Shown here: positions 1-11,423 of the stretch, piece after piece | Layout of the letters: each line of letters starts with the position of its first letter | Position numbering within the stretch: the stretch's first letter is position 1 | Assembly (NCBI GenBank): GCA_024449915.1 | Contig: JAMZAV010000647.1 | Span: 124,001 to 188,000, forward strand | DNA from: Sweltsa coloradensis | Lineage: Eukaryota; Arthropoda; Insecta; Plecoptera; Chloroperlidae | DNA: 64,000 bases | Direction of reading: 5' to 3' | The notes under the pieces: model-generated | What the model was told of the DNA's origin: nothing | The model's database searches: none | What the model saw: the letters and a program-made list of their open reading frames with translations, nothing else | Position numbers and translations under genes: made by a program

Positions 1-286
1 TTCGTGTGAAATTTGAGCGTAATCGAAAAATTATTTCTCGTGATGATGGTAATTTTACGATTTTTTTTTTTTTTCTTCGACTTATAACACCTACATGCTT
101 TATCCGATTGTATTGATTTTTTCACAGAACCTTAATTTTATGAATTAATATCTTCGTGTGAAATTTGAGCGTAGTCGAAAAATTATTTCTTATGTAAATC
201 TCTATTTTACGCTTTTTTTCGTTTAAAAAAAATTACGCTCATCCAACAACGCGCCTGAAAAAGCGTTTGCGATGCTTCCTAGTATA
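1..286 (-). repeat. Partial interspersed repeat, cut by window edge
   Basis: Read on the minus strand, it starts at 286 with ACTAGGAAGC, then a GCGTTGTTGGATGAGCG motif, then AT-rich sequence. The same start and interior recur at 19157-19775, and the start recurs at 20685. Two internal copies of an 'aatttgagcgta(a/g)tcgaaaaattatttc' motif (about 10-40 and 160-190) are visible. No coding potential is seen. The family is unclassified. Confidence 0.55.
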
Positions 287-879
287 TTAGACTCTAAACA
301 CAATTTTTATTTATTTATTTTTATGTTAAATAATCTTTCCTCACCCTATCCTGCCATCGTTGTCGTGGTCTGCACCTTGGTCACCAACCAGGAACTTCCA
401 ATTCCATCATTCTTCACGGCAATCTCTCTCTTAATTCCATCCTTTTAACTTTTCCAAACAACTTTAATATTCGCTCTACAATTCACTCCATATCCTACAA
501 ACTCTTATTAATTTTTAGTCATTTTGAACGTCGCTTGAAACATTTTGGGTTAATTTGTGTACATACACATTTAGAGTTGCACGATGAACATTTAAGGGTG
601 ACCATTAACAATTGAAATGCCACGTGCTTCAAGGCTTCAACTTTTTATGTTTTTTTTTTAAGTTCCTGATGTTGGAAAAAAGAATGTGTTCCCTTATAGT
701 TGCCTAAGAGGAAGTAATTCCTAGGCCTACCCATGACCAACAGTAAAATTTTGAAGACAATGTTACATTGTTGGATCTGTCTAGCCGGTCCTGGATGGTA
801 AACATAAGTGAACATTATTCAATAAGGCAATTAATTAACAATGTACAAAACAGATCAAGAATTAGACAGAATTAAATTG

Positions 880-950
880 GTGGCCGCATAGCTCAGTTGG
901 AGCATGGCCCGGAAAGCCAAGGTCCCGGGTTCGATCCCCGGTGTAGTTAC
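880..950 (+). tRNA. tRNA-like sequence (pseudo-tRNA or SINE head), GGA-type anticodon
   Basis: An A box (TAGCTCAGTTGG) and a B box (GGTTCGATCCCC) are at normal spacing, with a CCGGG/CCCGG T stem and a CCGGAAA anticodon loop that would read GGA (serine). It lacks two to four D-loop bases and has no long variable arm, so a functional tRNA-Ser is unlikely. A TTTTTT pol III terminator follows directly. Confidence 0.55.
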
Positions 951-1154
951 TTTTTTAATTTCTAACATAATAGGATCATTACTATAAAACCAAGTTTAAA
1001 CATCCCAACTCTAGGGTTAGTTTACAGTTAGTTTACAGAGATGGTTTGTATTCTCCAGTTAATTTTGTATGTAGTCTAATATGCAGTGCAATCGCTCTAC
1101 ACACGTTATTAACAATGTACAAAACAGACCAAGAATTAAGACAGTTTTAAATTT

Positions 1155-1229
1155 GTGGCCGCATAGCTCAGTTGGTAAGAGCATGGTCCGGAAAGCCAAA
1201 GTCCCGGGTTTGATCTCCGGTGAAGTCAC
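1155..1229 (+). tRNA. tRNA-like sequence, best-preserved copy
   Basis: This 75-nt copy keeps the D-arm box A (TAGCTCAGTTGGTAAGAGCA), an anticodon arm TGGT-CCGGAAA-GCCA (GGA anticodon), a T arm with B box GGTTTGATCTCC, and an acceptor pairing GTGGC with GTCAC over about five bases. Position 33 is C instead of the universal U, and two acceptor pairs are lost. It is followed at once by TTTTTT. It is probably a tRNA-derived repeat and not a decoding tRNA. Confidence 0.55.
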
Positions 1230-1251
1230 TTTTTTAATTTCTGTCTAAGTA

Positions 1252-2100
1252 CAGTAACTCTCTATCCAGTTGGATGAGACCGGGGGCACCTCGGATTTGT
1301 GAAAACTCGGATGGCGCGGTTCATTTGTTTATTTGCTCTCTTAACATAGCCTGATGTGAAAAATGATATATGACACATGTAATGGATAAGGAACATAAAA
1401 TACACACGACACACTTCATACAGGGTATCTTAATGATTTAATAGCTTGTAATCAAGCTCACAAACACACGTACACAATTAGGCCTACATGTCGTAATAAA
1501 AACGTATGTCTAGGCCTAAACTCGACGCAGTAGGCTAGGCCTACAATGCAAACATAGGCTAGGCCTAGCTCTCTTTCTCATGTGGGAAAACCTCTCACTA
1601 CTATGCCGCGCTGAAGCTCTCGACGCAAGATAAGTCTGGGAAAGAAATAAGATAAGCCAGGAATAATAATTCAATGCGTCATGATTACGAATTTCGTGAA
1701 TCGGTTGAAACATGCTTGCATCTAGTTCCACAACGACCATCTTTGAACAGCTGTGTGTGAGATGGTTGGATCGTATGCGCGCGCGACGCACACTGACCTC
1801 TATATGCTCAGTGACACTGACGCTTACCGGCGATGCGCCCGACGCACACTGACCACTGAACTCTATATGCTCAGTAGACTGATGCACACTGCTCGAAAGT
1901 CGAGATATATCGCCGATCTATCTTCTTTGAACTCACCTACAAATGTATGCGAGTACATTTAAAAAAGTGCGGCGCGGCGTCTGTAATTATTTTTATGTTT
2001 TATTTACGTATTTAAAACTTTAATTTTTTTTTTTTTTTGGGGCGGCTCGGTTAACACGGTACATCGGATAAGCGGAGATCGGATAAGAGAGTTCTTACTG
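1252..2100. mobile_element. Non-autonomous pogo/Tigger-like DNA transposon (MITE), copy 1
   Basis: The element has inverted ends of the form CAGTAAGAACTCTCTTATCC (the left end here has lost a few bases) and is flanked by TA (1250-1251 and 2101-2102), as in Tc1/mariner-pogo elements. It is about 90% similar by eye, along its whole length and in the same orientation, to 60542-61448. Internal reading frames are short and differ between the copies, so I do not call a transposase. Confidence 0.8.
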
Positions 2101-2103
2101 TAC

Positions 2104-2306
2104 TAACATAACAGCGTCATAGTCACCTACTACAAAGCCAAGGTTAAACATATATGTATATATAAATAGATCAGTTCGTAAGAGCAGGGCCCGGACAGCC
2201 AAGGCCCCGGGTACAATCCTCAGTGGATGCACTTTTTTTTAATTTGTCTTTAATACCTTATGTTTAACCTTGGTTTTGTAGTAGGCGACTATGGCGCTGT
2301 TATGAT
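2104..2306 (+). mobile_element. tRNA-like core inside about 48-bp inverted repeats
   Basis: The arms 2104-2152 and 2259-2306 are inverted copies of each other with only a few mismatches (core AGTCACCTACTACAAAGCCA). They enclose a tRNA-like sequence (2163-2232) followed by TTTTTTTT. No clear target duplication is seen. It looks like a foldback or MITE whose interior is a pol III promoter unit. Confidence 0.6.
2163..2232 (+). pseudogene. tRNA-like pseudogene
   Basis: A degraded A box (TAGATCAGTTCGTAAGAGCA) and B box (GGGTACAATCCTC) surround a CCGGACA anticodon-type loop. This copy is more diverged than those at 880 and 1155 but is the same family, again ending in CACTTTTTTTT. Confidence 0.5.
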
Positions 2307-2311
2307 AGCAT

Positions 2312-2410
2312 TATAGACAGAAATTAAAAAAGTTGGTAAGAGCAGGGTCCGGACAGCTTAAGTCCCGGGTTCAATCGCCGGTAGAGGCACTTTTTTAATT
2401 TCTGTCTATA
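2312..2410 (+). mobile_element. Perfect 21-bp inverted repeats around a truncated tRNA-like core
   Basis: The arms 2312-2332 and 2390-2410 are perfect inverse copies (TATAGACAGAAATTAAAAAAG). The core 2333-2389 retains TTGGTAAGAGCA, a CCGGACA loop and the B box GGTTCAATCGCC but lacks the 5' acceptor strand. The right arm contains the pol III terminator T-run, so terminator and terminal repeat coincide. Confidence 0.6.
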
Positions 2411-2792
2411 ATACCATCATTATTATATATCCTATTTATAAAATGGAGCAACCAAGGATAAAGTAGTATTGTTAAGGAATATTGAATTTGGTTAAAGACA
2501 TCCTAATAATTTCACATATATTGTCATGAATAGTTGCTACATGTACAGTCAAAACACTTTCTTAATCTAATTTAATATATGTAAAGTAAACCCAGGTAGA
2601 TATGACATTATAGTTTATACGTACATTGTATGTATTTTAAAAAGCAACACAACAGCATTCTTTACCCACCACACAACATGCACATATTCCAGAAGCCTGT
2701 CAATGCAGAATTTTACCAAAACAATGACATATCTGTGCATCATTTTAATGCCCAAAGCAGGTATTTCTAGGGTGTTTCATAAGTAATCTCTC

Positions 2793-3257
2793 TTTAAGAG
2801 TCTTCACTAGACAATTGTGACCTTGGCACGCCCGTAAGCACCCAAATTCAAATGTACAACGCTCTGGAGAAAAATTGAAACGACATACGAGACTTTTAAA
2901 ATGCACAAGACAGTTATTTTTATGTAGAAGAACATACAACAAACAGAATTGCTTTATGTAATAAACCCTACTATACACCATGGTTAAGCCGTTAAGCGTA
3001 AAGTTGACGTGGCGGGAGCAACCTCTTCTTGTTCCCGTTGCGTCGACTTTATATGTAACCATGGTGAATAGTAGGGTTTACTACATACCGGTACATCAAT
3101 TCCGTTTGTTGTATGTTCTTCTGCATAAAAATATATGTGTCTTGTTCATTTTAGAATTCTCGTATGTCGTTTCAATTTTTCTTCAGAGCGTTGTAGATCT
3201 GAATTTGAATGCTTTTGAACGTGCCGTGTACTCGTCTGTCTCGTGAACACTCTTAAA
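2793..3257. mobile_element. Long-hairpin foldback element
   Basis: The sequence 2793-3022 is an imperfect inverted copy of 3029-3257, with a loop of only a few bases near 3026. Both arms therefore seem to encode the same peptide on opposite strands, which is an artefact of the palindrome. Some indels interrupt the arms. No target duplication was found. Confidence 0.65.
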
Positions 3258-6120
3258 AATCCCAAAGGGACCCCAAAAACCCCAGTTTGAATTTAATTAA
3301 CATAAGCTATACCTTAAACTTCTGCAAGTCTATATAGGCCTAATAGTATAGCGTAACAACAAATTGTAAGTGTAACAGTCTCTTCTAGAATTAATACTAT
3401 ATATTGACATGGAGGTCAAGTGTTAAAGTACAGTTGTTTGACACCAACAAGTAAAGAAGGGATTAATGTGGCATGCCACATCAAACTTATGTATATTTCT
3501 ACATTGACAAGCTTTCATCAGAATAAATATATATCACCGTTTTCTGTAAATAGGACTGTGCACAATAAATAAACATTGATTAACTATTATAAAGTAGTAA
3601 CTATGTTTCTACTGTATTTATTACATGTGTATTATACTCTAACCATAATATCAGGTTTCAAGGTTTACATAGCAACAATGAATTCTGTCTATCAAAGACT
3701 AATAATATGTATAAACAAAGTTTATAAAATCACAATGGCAACTTAATAATATAAATTTGACTATAAAAACAAAATGCTCTGACTAGCATTTACATATACC
3801 ATTATTTCATATATTTGTACATAAAAAGGTAAAATACATTAGGAATAAAAATGCCTACATAATATTGCAATGTCATAAATTATAATCCTACAAGTACAAT
3901 AAAAATATACTTTTCCTACATATTTGAGCGAAATGGTAAAAAACATTTTACATACAGTAAGAAACCTGTCTCACATCCTCCCAAAGCAAGAAATAGGTTA
4001 ACGGAAATAGTTTATTCACAACAAAGTTGAAGTCATCATTCCAACTAACACCAAGGGCTGGTTCATAATATATTCATATATTATATTATAATTATATTAT
4101 AATATGAATTCACATTTATTTTCAAGAAAAGGAATTAATTTTAAATCAGTTTTCTATTACCAAACTGACTGTTCAAAATAGTATCATGAAGAAAAAACTG
4201 TTGTTAGAAAAATGGCATTATTATTATTATTATTATTATGTTTGGTAATAAAAACATCCACTTAGGCCTACAAAGTTTTTAAGTATAGGTGATAAGTCGA
4301 GATATGCAAAAATGTTAAAATGTCATAAAGAGCGCAATTTTGAATCATGAATAACTTAATAAGATCAATGTATGTGACATTATGGAATCAACTTCATTTT
4401 GCAAATTAATACCTGTAAGTTGAAACCACAGCCAAAAACTATAAACAATATCTGAAAACGTCAATTATCTTACAAAATTTGGGGTTATTCTTTTGTAGGA
4501 AATGAAATGGTTAAAAGGTTTGTTTGTTTTAAATATAATCCTTACATAGGAATAATTATATTTTGTATTTTATTTGTAAAAATCTATTATGTACATTGTC
4601 TTTGATAGGCCTATGTACAGACACAGGTGCTCTATAATTTGAGTGAATTTTAGCAACAGCAATGAAACCAAACTGCATACTTGTACTTCATCTGACAAAT
4701 TAGATTTTCTAAATTGGGGTTTTTAATAATGTAAATGAGAAATGAAAATTTAATTCGTATCCCGTCTATCACAATCTTAGCATTTTCCTCAACGTTGGGT
4801 ATTTCATTTAGAACATGATATCTGCAAAATTATTTTAGCCCGCTTCGCGATCTAATTTGATTGAAACCAACGTTTGGAAATGGCTCAGTCTTCAGAACAA
4901 CTTTCTGATATATTTGGTTGCCTAATTTGTCGAGAGTTTCTCTTGTCAAAAAATTTGCCCAACAGTTCGATATACCTTGTTCTCCATAATTAAAATTGAC
5001 AAAAACAGATTTTGTTTGTTTTGAACTGTTGTTTTTAAACCACAACTATTATGTGCACCCTGAAAGACATGATAAAACATATATATATATATTTATATAT
5101 ATATATATGTGTATATACTTCCATAATTATTTATTTGGCATTTGACCATTCAACACAAAAGAAACAGTATATTTTATTCAAGAACACACGTAAATCCTAA
5201 ATATCTCTACCATTTCGAGCCCCGATTCTTTAAGGTCCAAGAAATGTGGCGACGCTAACGTGAATGTACTAAACTACAGCGTTAATATCACACATAACGC
5301 AGCTTATAGAGAATCACCCTGCAGATTTATAAATAGAAATTTCAAAACAAAACACCTTTAGAACAACAGGAAGAGACGAAAAATAGTGGTAGAGGTGCCT
5401 TCCATGTCAGACCATTAAATAACCTATTAAATAGTTTCAGTTCCTATAAATAGACGGTTTATTACCATTACACGCACAAGCATTTTGTTATGATCAGACA
5501 CTACTGTCAATATGAAATATCAAATCATATTTCAGCAGATACCAGTGTCACCAGAAGTTACTGAACTGGTTAATGTGCAACCCAATTTCTTCTCCCTACT
5601 GTGTTGTGCACAATATTAAGAGAAATATAATATGCAATAAAACAGTTTTAGGTGTCTGACTTTTACCTAACCCTTGAAGGAAGTCAACCCGATCGAACAA
5701 GTAGTACTTCGTAATTATGACCGTAAAAACTATACAAGTTACATTTATAATTTTAGCAACCGTTATTTATAACAATAACCATGCTTAATTTTTGTTGATT
5801 GAATAAATGTTTAAATATTGCTAATACTTATTGGTGTTACTTTCTGAAAATATGTTTAGGTAGGTACAATAGGGAATGTTCCACTTACTATTTTATAGTT
5901 TATTTTAATTCTTATATATGTATTAATAGTCACTGCACTTTTTTTATTAAAAAAAAATGTAATTTGTGTAATTTAAACAAGAAGTAAATTGGACCTCCAG
6001 TTTGCGCGCCAAAAACGAGCGTGCACCATCTTTGGACGGTACTACGTCATAACTGTGTTGAGTCAAGGCCAATTAGAAACTAAATATACGTATAGTTGTA
6101 CATATTTACACACAGACGGC
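3258..6120. other. AT-rich non-coding stretch without recognised genes
   Basis: It holds only simple features: an AT palindrome at 4073-4108, an (ATT)n tract at about 4214-4238, and an (AT)n tract at about 5079-5118. Short reading frames show no recognisable motif and no flanking splice sites. It lies downstream of the PLEKHM2 terminal exon and may be intergenic. Confidence 0.5.
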
Positions 6121-6129
6121 GGTGCTTGC

Positions 6130-6660
6130 CCATCCGCTCAACAACAAACACAACTCCACAGCCACTTAAACGATGTACATTTTCACAAATTTTTCTTTTT
6201 CTTTTTTCGTACGTGACAGGAGATTTCGCGAGATCATTGTGATAAAGAATTACGAGCATTCTGTCTTGAATTTTTGCACAGCCTAGGACTATCATGCTAT
6301 TCTTTATCTACACTAGGCTTTAATTAGTGATCAAAGTAAGGTTTTTGTGCGGGATGTGTGTCAGAACACGGAAGTGCAGGTTAGGGTTGGCAAGCTAAGC
6401 CAAGGGCTTGTCAAGTGAGTAGTTTTAGTATTCACATACCAAGGCCTATATCCTACAGGAACGATTGGCCTAGACTGTTTGTATTATAAATAATTTTCTA
6501 CGCCTAGGCCTAGACCTAGGACTGTTTCAGTTTTGTTTTTTGATTGCAATGTCAACTTTTCTCGTTTTCTGGCTAGGCGTTAAATGTAAAATGTCCGCCA
6601 TCTGTTTACATTACTGTAGGCAACGCTAGGCGCTGCTTTGTTTAAAACACCGCCGTCTTG
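6130..6660 (+). repeat. Interspersed repeat related to 23440-23880
   Basis: Blocks such as GTGACAGGAGATT, AGCCTAGGACTATCAT, GGGATGTGTGTCAGAACA and AAAATGTCCGC recur in the same order at about 23470-23860. The latter half also appears inverted at about 62440-62640. This copy is the most diverged. No protein is evident. Confidence 0.6.
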
Positions 6661-8588
6661 ATGTATATCTCGATCCTACTATTAATACTATTCCAACATC
6701 TTTGGTCTGGTTGTATGTTTATCCAGACGGCGTTGGATCAACACAGTTCTGACGTCACAGTCGTTTTTGCCGCTTTAAAAAACTGCTGCTTATAAAACGG
6801 CTATAAATCACTGGATTATTATTTCACGGAAAAACAAAGTACATATTTGTAATCGGGACAAAATACTTCTTCTAAAAAATCTATTCGTACAGTATTTGGC
6901 GGAAGTGGAATATTCCCTATTAAGAATTAATTGCGATTCCCCTTAAAGCGTACGTTTTCGAGCCTCGAGTAGATCACTGTGCAAAGTAGTTTAGAAATTG
7001 TGGCTTACCTGGCCATAAGTTCTCAATCTACAGTAGCTATATTGCTCATAAACATGGACGCCTTAATGGTATTACTACAATGTTTGACTGATTGTAATCT
7101 CAATACAGTATAAAAATAAATAAATTGTATTTAGAGTCTACCCACTCAGTCGTAATCAGATTACTTGACTTGATTATACTTGACTCCTTTTTATTGAACC
7201 GCCAAGTGGAAAAAAAACTTTGAATATTGTATTTTATTAAACAGAAATTTGAATTAACGAGGATTAACAGTGATCAGTTTTGTCATTGTGGCAATTAAAC
7301 AGGTGCTATTAGCGGAGCTCAGAGATCAGCGAGAGAACTTAATTGAACACAGTATGTCAATTGAGTGCATTGTCATGTCAAGCCATTAGGCTAGCGATCA
7401 GCCAAGGCTTATTGAGTTATTGTAGTTAACAATCATTCCTCCAGCCCTTGGGTTAGTGGTCATGGATTCAGCCACAAGTACAGAACGGTATTCACAAGTC
7501 AATGATGGAGATACAATAATTCACCATCAAGCTACTCCTTAAGTCTACAGATTATACTAGAACTTGCATATAGACAACCGTGAGTAAAGCTTTGTTATTT
7601 TGATATAGGGTTTTGCATGACAAATTTGAAATAATATACATGGGTAATGCAATACAGCCAAGAACATAATTTCAGTAAAATGTATGCTGTCTCTGAATAA
7701 ATAATATCTGAATGCTCAACTTCCATACAGTATTAATATTTACAATTTTCTTTTGTTGGTGAAGTTCGTGATTTTTATTTATTTTAACTCTTTAATGTGA
7801 ATTGTGATTGACGAGAGTTTAATAGCATGTCAACTTCTTGGCACAATGCCCACTTTAACTTGATGTGCTAAGTTACTAACAACGGTCCTGTTTTTGGACA
7901 AATGTTGCATGGTCAATTGAAAGCACAAGCAACTAGGAGAACTGAAGAGCTTTATAGTTGATTTGATATACATTATCCACAAAAGATTATCAAGAGTCGA
8001 GGAGACCAATAAAAATATATTATTATTTATTATGTAATCCAATGATTTTAGATCGATCTGGTATAAGATCCAAAAACGTTGATCATGATCAGTATTTGTC
8101 GTTTCCCATAGCAAATTTAAAGTACCACTATCAACAGGGCTCTTTTCCTACCCTTTTTTTATTAAAAATATCAAATATCTTAGTACACAAAATGGAAATA
8201 AAATGTTTATTGACTTGCTTCGTGAATTATTTTGAAATTTTGAAAACTTGACGGGACTACTATTTACGCAAAACTAAAAAGTTCAAACATAATTATTATT
8301 TCCTTCAATTACAAGAGTGTTGTAAATTTAATACTGATAACCGAGCAAGGTTCATCTGCCAACAACTGAGATGTTGCCAATCCAATGAAACCAGACAGTG
8401 ATTGTTTTAAGTCTGTACACGAGCTTTACAATTTTTGGTAATAGTTTGTTAACATAATACAGTACTATACAGTAGTATGTTTATGAGATGTATCAGACTT
8501 TTAAGACATGCAATCCTCCTGCCATGATGGTTTCAACATACAGCAATAGTATAATATCAGAGGCTATCCACAACTCAATAATATTAAC
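6661..8588. other. Non-coding stretch, nothing recognised
   Basis: This is AT-rich sequence with short frames only. I see no domain, no tRNA, and no repeat shared with the rest of the window. Confidence 0.4.
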
Positions 8589-8812
8589 TACGGGTGTGCA
8601 AGTAACTAAAATTTGAGTTAAGTATTTGGTCCTTGACTACAGAATATAAAATAGTAAGAAATAATTAATAAGTAATGCATAGTATGTATTATGTAGTGAG
8701 TAGTAGTAGTAGTACTACTACTAAAAAAATGTAAATATATGTGTTTTTTACATAGATTTTCTCGAATATAATGTGACATAATGAATTCTTCCGAGTTAAA
8801 ATAAGTTTAATG

Positions 8813-8854
8813 ACCAACGTTTCGGGCAGATCTCCCTGCCCATAATCAAGGTAA
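8813..8854 (-). ncRNA. Decayed hammerhead-like motif (minus copy)
   Basis: Read on the minus strand: TTACC, TTGATTA, a GGGCAG/CTGCCC stem, GAAACGTT, then GGTCA. C3 and G8 of the hammerhead core are substituted, so cleavage is not expected. Confidence 0.35.
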
Positions 8855-8943
8855 CGACATACAAATTAAAAACAAAGTAAACAAGCAAGACAATAACAAA
8901 TAATACAAAAGATATATATTATTTGTCGTGTATTTATATGTCC

Positions 8944-8987
8944 TTACCTTGATAATGGGCAGGGAGATCTGCCCGAAACGTTGGTAA
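8944..8987 (+). ncRNA. Decayed hammerhead-like motif (plus copy)
   Basis: Stem I is TTACC with GGTAA (five pairs), stem II is GGGCAG with CTGCCC, and the GAAAC box is followed by GTT as the cleavage triplet. The core reads TTGATAA where CTGANGA is required. Geometry is kept but catalytic positions are changed. Confidence 0.4.
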
Positions 8988-10331
8988 TTAAACTTATTTT
9001 AACTCGAAAACTCGAAAGAATTCATTATGCCATATATATTATGTAACCTTATAGTATTTGATCACTGCAGATAATGATTTTGGCCATACCTTGATATTTT
9101 GGATAAACATTAAATTTTAGAAATCAATTCAAATGTCACTCTGTCATCACTTTTGAAGCCTACACAAAGGCTAACAACGATAAATATGTAAAATGTATTA
9201 TTAATTATTATTTTTTGTTTAATCTTTATCAAAGTATAATCACCGAGTGATCGTTGAGTAAGATCCAAGTATACTCGGGCTCATAATAATCCAGTAATTT
9301 TTAGTACTCGGACTTGAACTAAAAAATCAGGACTCGCACACCCCTAATAAAACGGACATGATGTACACCCTAACATAGATGTTAGCTTTTATTAATCATA
9401 GGGTGCATTCAGAATTTTTTCTTATGCACACAGGCCTATAAATTATGATTTTTATCTTTCATGTTATTAAATAGAAAAATCTTTCAGTAATAGACAGGGC
9501 AATACTTCCCCATCAATTTTCTTTAAGAACATACCATTGTACCAAAATTACATCATAAGCTTGCATTTTGAAATACCTACACTATTATCAGTTGCAACAG
9601 AATAATTGAGGCATAATCCAGGGTGTATTATAATAATAGACACTAGTCACATGATATTTAGGAGTTTGCTTTGCTTGCCAAATTGTCCGGATAACATGGT
9701 ACTACAATAGGCTAGCTGTAGCACATAGGATTGCAGACAAAATCCAGCATCTCTCATCGAAAAGACTTAACGTAGCTTTGGAATCACAGCGGGGAACTAC
9801 AAAAAATACTCCCATAAAATACTATAATTTACTATTCATGTATTTAGGCTTCAAATTAAAACTATTGACAATGTGGGTGCTATGATCCGTAAATCAATCC
9901 GATCAGGAAGGACAATCGGAAATATAGTGTCAGCAAGGTCTATGACAACTGTTAATAATTAATTATTAAATAACATAATGAATCAACTATATTATTAATA
10001 ACTAACCAATTCCGCTCCAGCCTGCTTCTTTTTGGTGGTCTACCATGATAATCTCCAGCCACTTCACTTTGGCAATTTGAATCGAACACAATTTCCCGTT
10101 AAAACGGGGTTACTAATCTGCTAAACCTGCCCCTCCGACAGATCAGATCACAGTTAGGTGATCAGTGATCTCCAATCAAGTATTTATAAGCGTATGGATT
10201 GATTAGCATCAGGTTTCCGCAAGGCATGGTTGGGATCTGGAGTGATCCGATCAGCTTTTCGCAAGTGCCCCAAGTGTAACCTGCAGTTTGTTGTTGTGCC
10301 ACAGAAGAATACCGCCCCCACTATCCTTTTA

Positions 10332-10511
10332 CTGTATTTATGCAAGTATAGGCCTCGGGTATATTTGAAATTGTCAAGCTCAAAAAGTGGGGTGTGGCCA
10401 TTATGTGAAGCCATTTATCAATAGTATTTATATCCAAATTTTTAAAATCTGAGTGTTCAAAATAAGGGTGCGGCCTTTACTCGAGGGCGGCCTATAAGCA
10501 AGTAAATACGG
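10332..10511. mobile_element. Short TA-flanked MITE
   Basis: The left end CTGTATTTATGCAAGTATAGG pairs with the inverse of the right end (CCGTATTTACTTGCTTATAGG), and TA flanks both sides (10330-10331 and 10512-10513). The paired block lacks it at about 15030, so the insertion is visible as filled versus empty site. Solo ends of the same family (CGAGTAAATAC) lie near 13460, 16825 and 61630. Confidence 0.65.
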
Positions 10512-11309
10512 TATGTGTGCATTGCTGTTAGTATTTGCTTGTCTAAAATAACACCAAGTATTGGCATGGTGGGGTTTCGATGGGTAGTAACTAGTAAGTA
10601 ATAATAATTATCTAAAATAGTTACAGGGAATAATAATATCTTGACTGATAGTAAAGAAATTGGACAACAATAAGTACAAGAGAATTTTATGGATTATTTA
10701 CAAAAACTCTTATGTAGCATCAGCTAGTATGTAGGGGTGTACTTGACACCCTGAAACTAGAGGCGAGTTATGGCATGCGACGTGAAAAACATCCTCGTTC
10801 ACTCCCTTTGCCAGCACGATGGTGTGTAACCCACATCCATGGCTCGTGTGGAGCATTATGACAACGGTTGACGTGCTCTTAAATCTAAATAAAATAAACT
10901 TAACGTCTTTTAAAAACATCTGTAGTTCAAAGTTTGAAAAATCACACATCTTTTTCTTTGGCATTTGATACATAAATAGATAAAATTCGTATTGTGATTT
11001 TACCTACTCTCTCGGCCCGTAAGTCACATAACTGGTTTTTAGATTTTCGATAGGGGCTTTAATTTAAAGCGCACTCAAGTCACAATAGCAATGCTTACAA
11101 TGTGACTTTTACAAGTCAACTCAAGTACAAAGCTTATGTATTAGCGAGGAAATACGGGACAATTAAACACTTCATTGTTCTATAAGAGATTGGAGACTGT
11201 ATGAATTGATTTCATACTTCCTACAATACAGTTCATGAATGGATGTCCTTCACTACAGCTAGCGCTATGCACACCCTTTTATCAAACAACGTGGCAGGTA
11301 AAGCAGAAC

Positions 11310-11423
11310 TTATTGAGGATTGAAAGGAACAAGGTGTTCCCACGCTTGTGCTAAGACATTACTTGTTTCCAAGCATCTTCTTCTTAGATTCTCGTCCAAG
11401 ACCATACTTACTGGAAATTCAGC
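11310..11423 (-). CDS. PLEKHM2: PLEKHM2 homologue, terminal exon, copy a
   Basis: A TTTTACAG acceptor precedes 37 codons and a TAA stop at 11312-11310. The peptide (AEFPVSMVLDENLRRRCLET, then SNVLAQAWEHLVPFNPQ) matches the end of the vertebrate PLEKHM2 tail in spacing (a '...DLPHTAIQ...' helix and then an AW motif). It is identical in protein to copy b at 15945-15832, differing by one synonymous base (GAC/GAT). Copy b is closer to the preceding exon, so this copy may be a duplicate or an assembly duplicate. Confidence 0.7.
   Translation of the reverse strand, partial: AEFPVSMVLDENLRRRCLETSNVLAQAWEHLVPFNPQ

Larger units (their letters stand above)
836..1249 (+). repeat. Tandem pair of tRNA-like repeat units
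   Basis: Two related units start with the same 'taacaatgtacaaaacaga' leader (838 and 1108). Each leads into a tRNA-like core and ends in TTTTTTAATTTCT. The sequence between the units (960-1107) holds nothing recognisable. The second unit ends beside the TA where the pogo-like element at 1252 begins. Confidence 0.6.
8764..9042. repeat. Inverted repeat whose arms resemble decayed hammerhead ribozymes
   Basis: The arms 8764-8862 and 8944-9042 are inverted copies separated by about 80 bp. Each arm contains, on its own sense strand, a GGGCAG...CTGCCC hairpin followed by GAAACGTT, and is bracketed by ACC and GGT strands that pair. This is the layout of a type I hammerhead, but the expected CTGATGA core reads TTGATAA (8949-8955, plus) or TTGATTA (minus copy). 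Confidence 0.5.
8589..9346. mobile_element. hAT-like non-autonomous element, host of a nested inverted repeat
   Basis: The left end TACGGGTGTGCAAGT and the right end ACTCGCACACCCCTA are imperfect inverse copies, and TAGGGGTGTGCGAGT is a typical hAT terminus. The 8-bp flanks do not match convincingly, so it is old or mis-bounded. The inverted pair at 8764-9042 lies inside it. A degraded copy of its right end recurs near 13960-14080 in the duplicated block. Confidence 0.5.

Noticed and set aside
880..2390. Functional tRNA-Ser cluster
   Set aside because: Lack of a long variable arm, C at position 33, mismatched acceptor stems and inverted-repeat surroundings indicate tRNA-derived repeats.
2745..3246. 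Two similar proteins on opposite strands
   Set aside because: Same palindromic sequence read twice; no motif.
4830..5045. 71-residue minus-strand frame
   Set aside because: Biased AT-rich composition, no flanking splice sites, no recognised motif.
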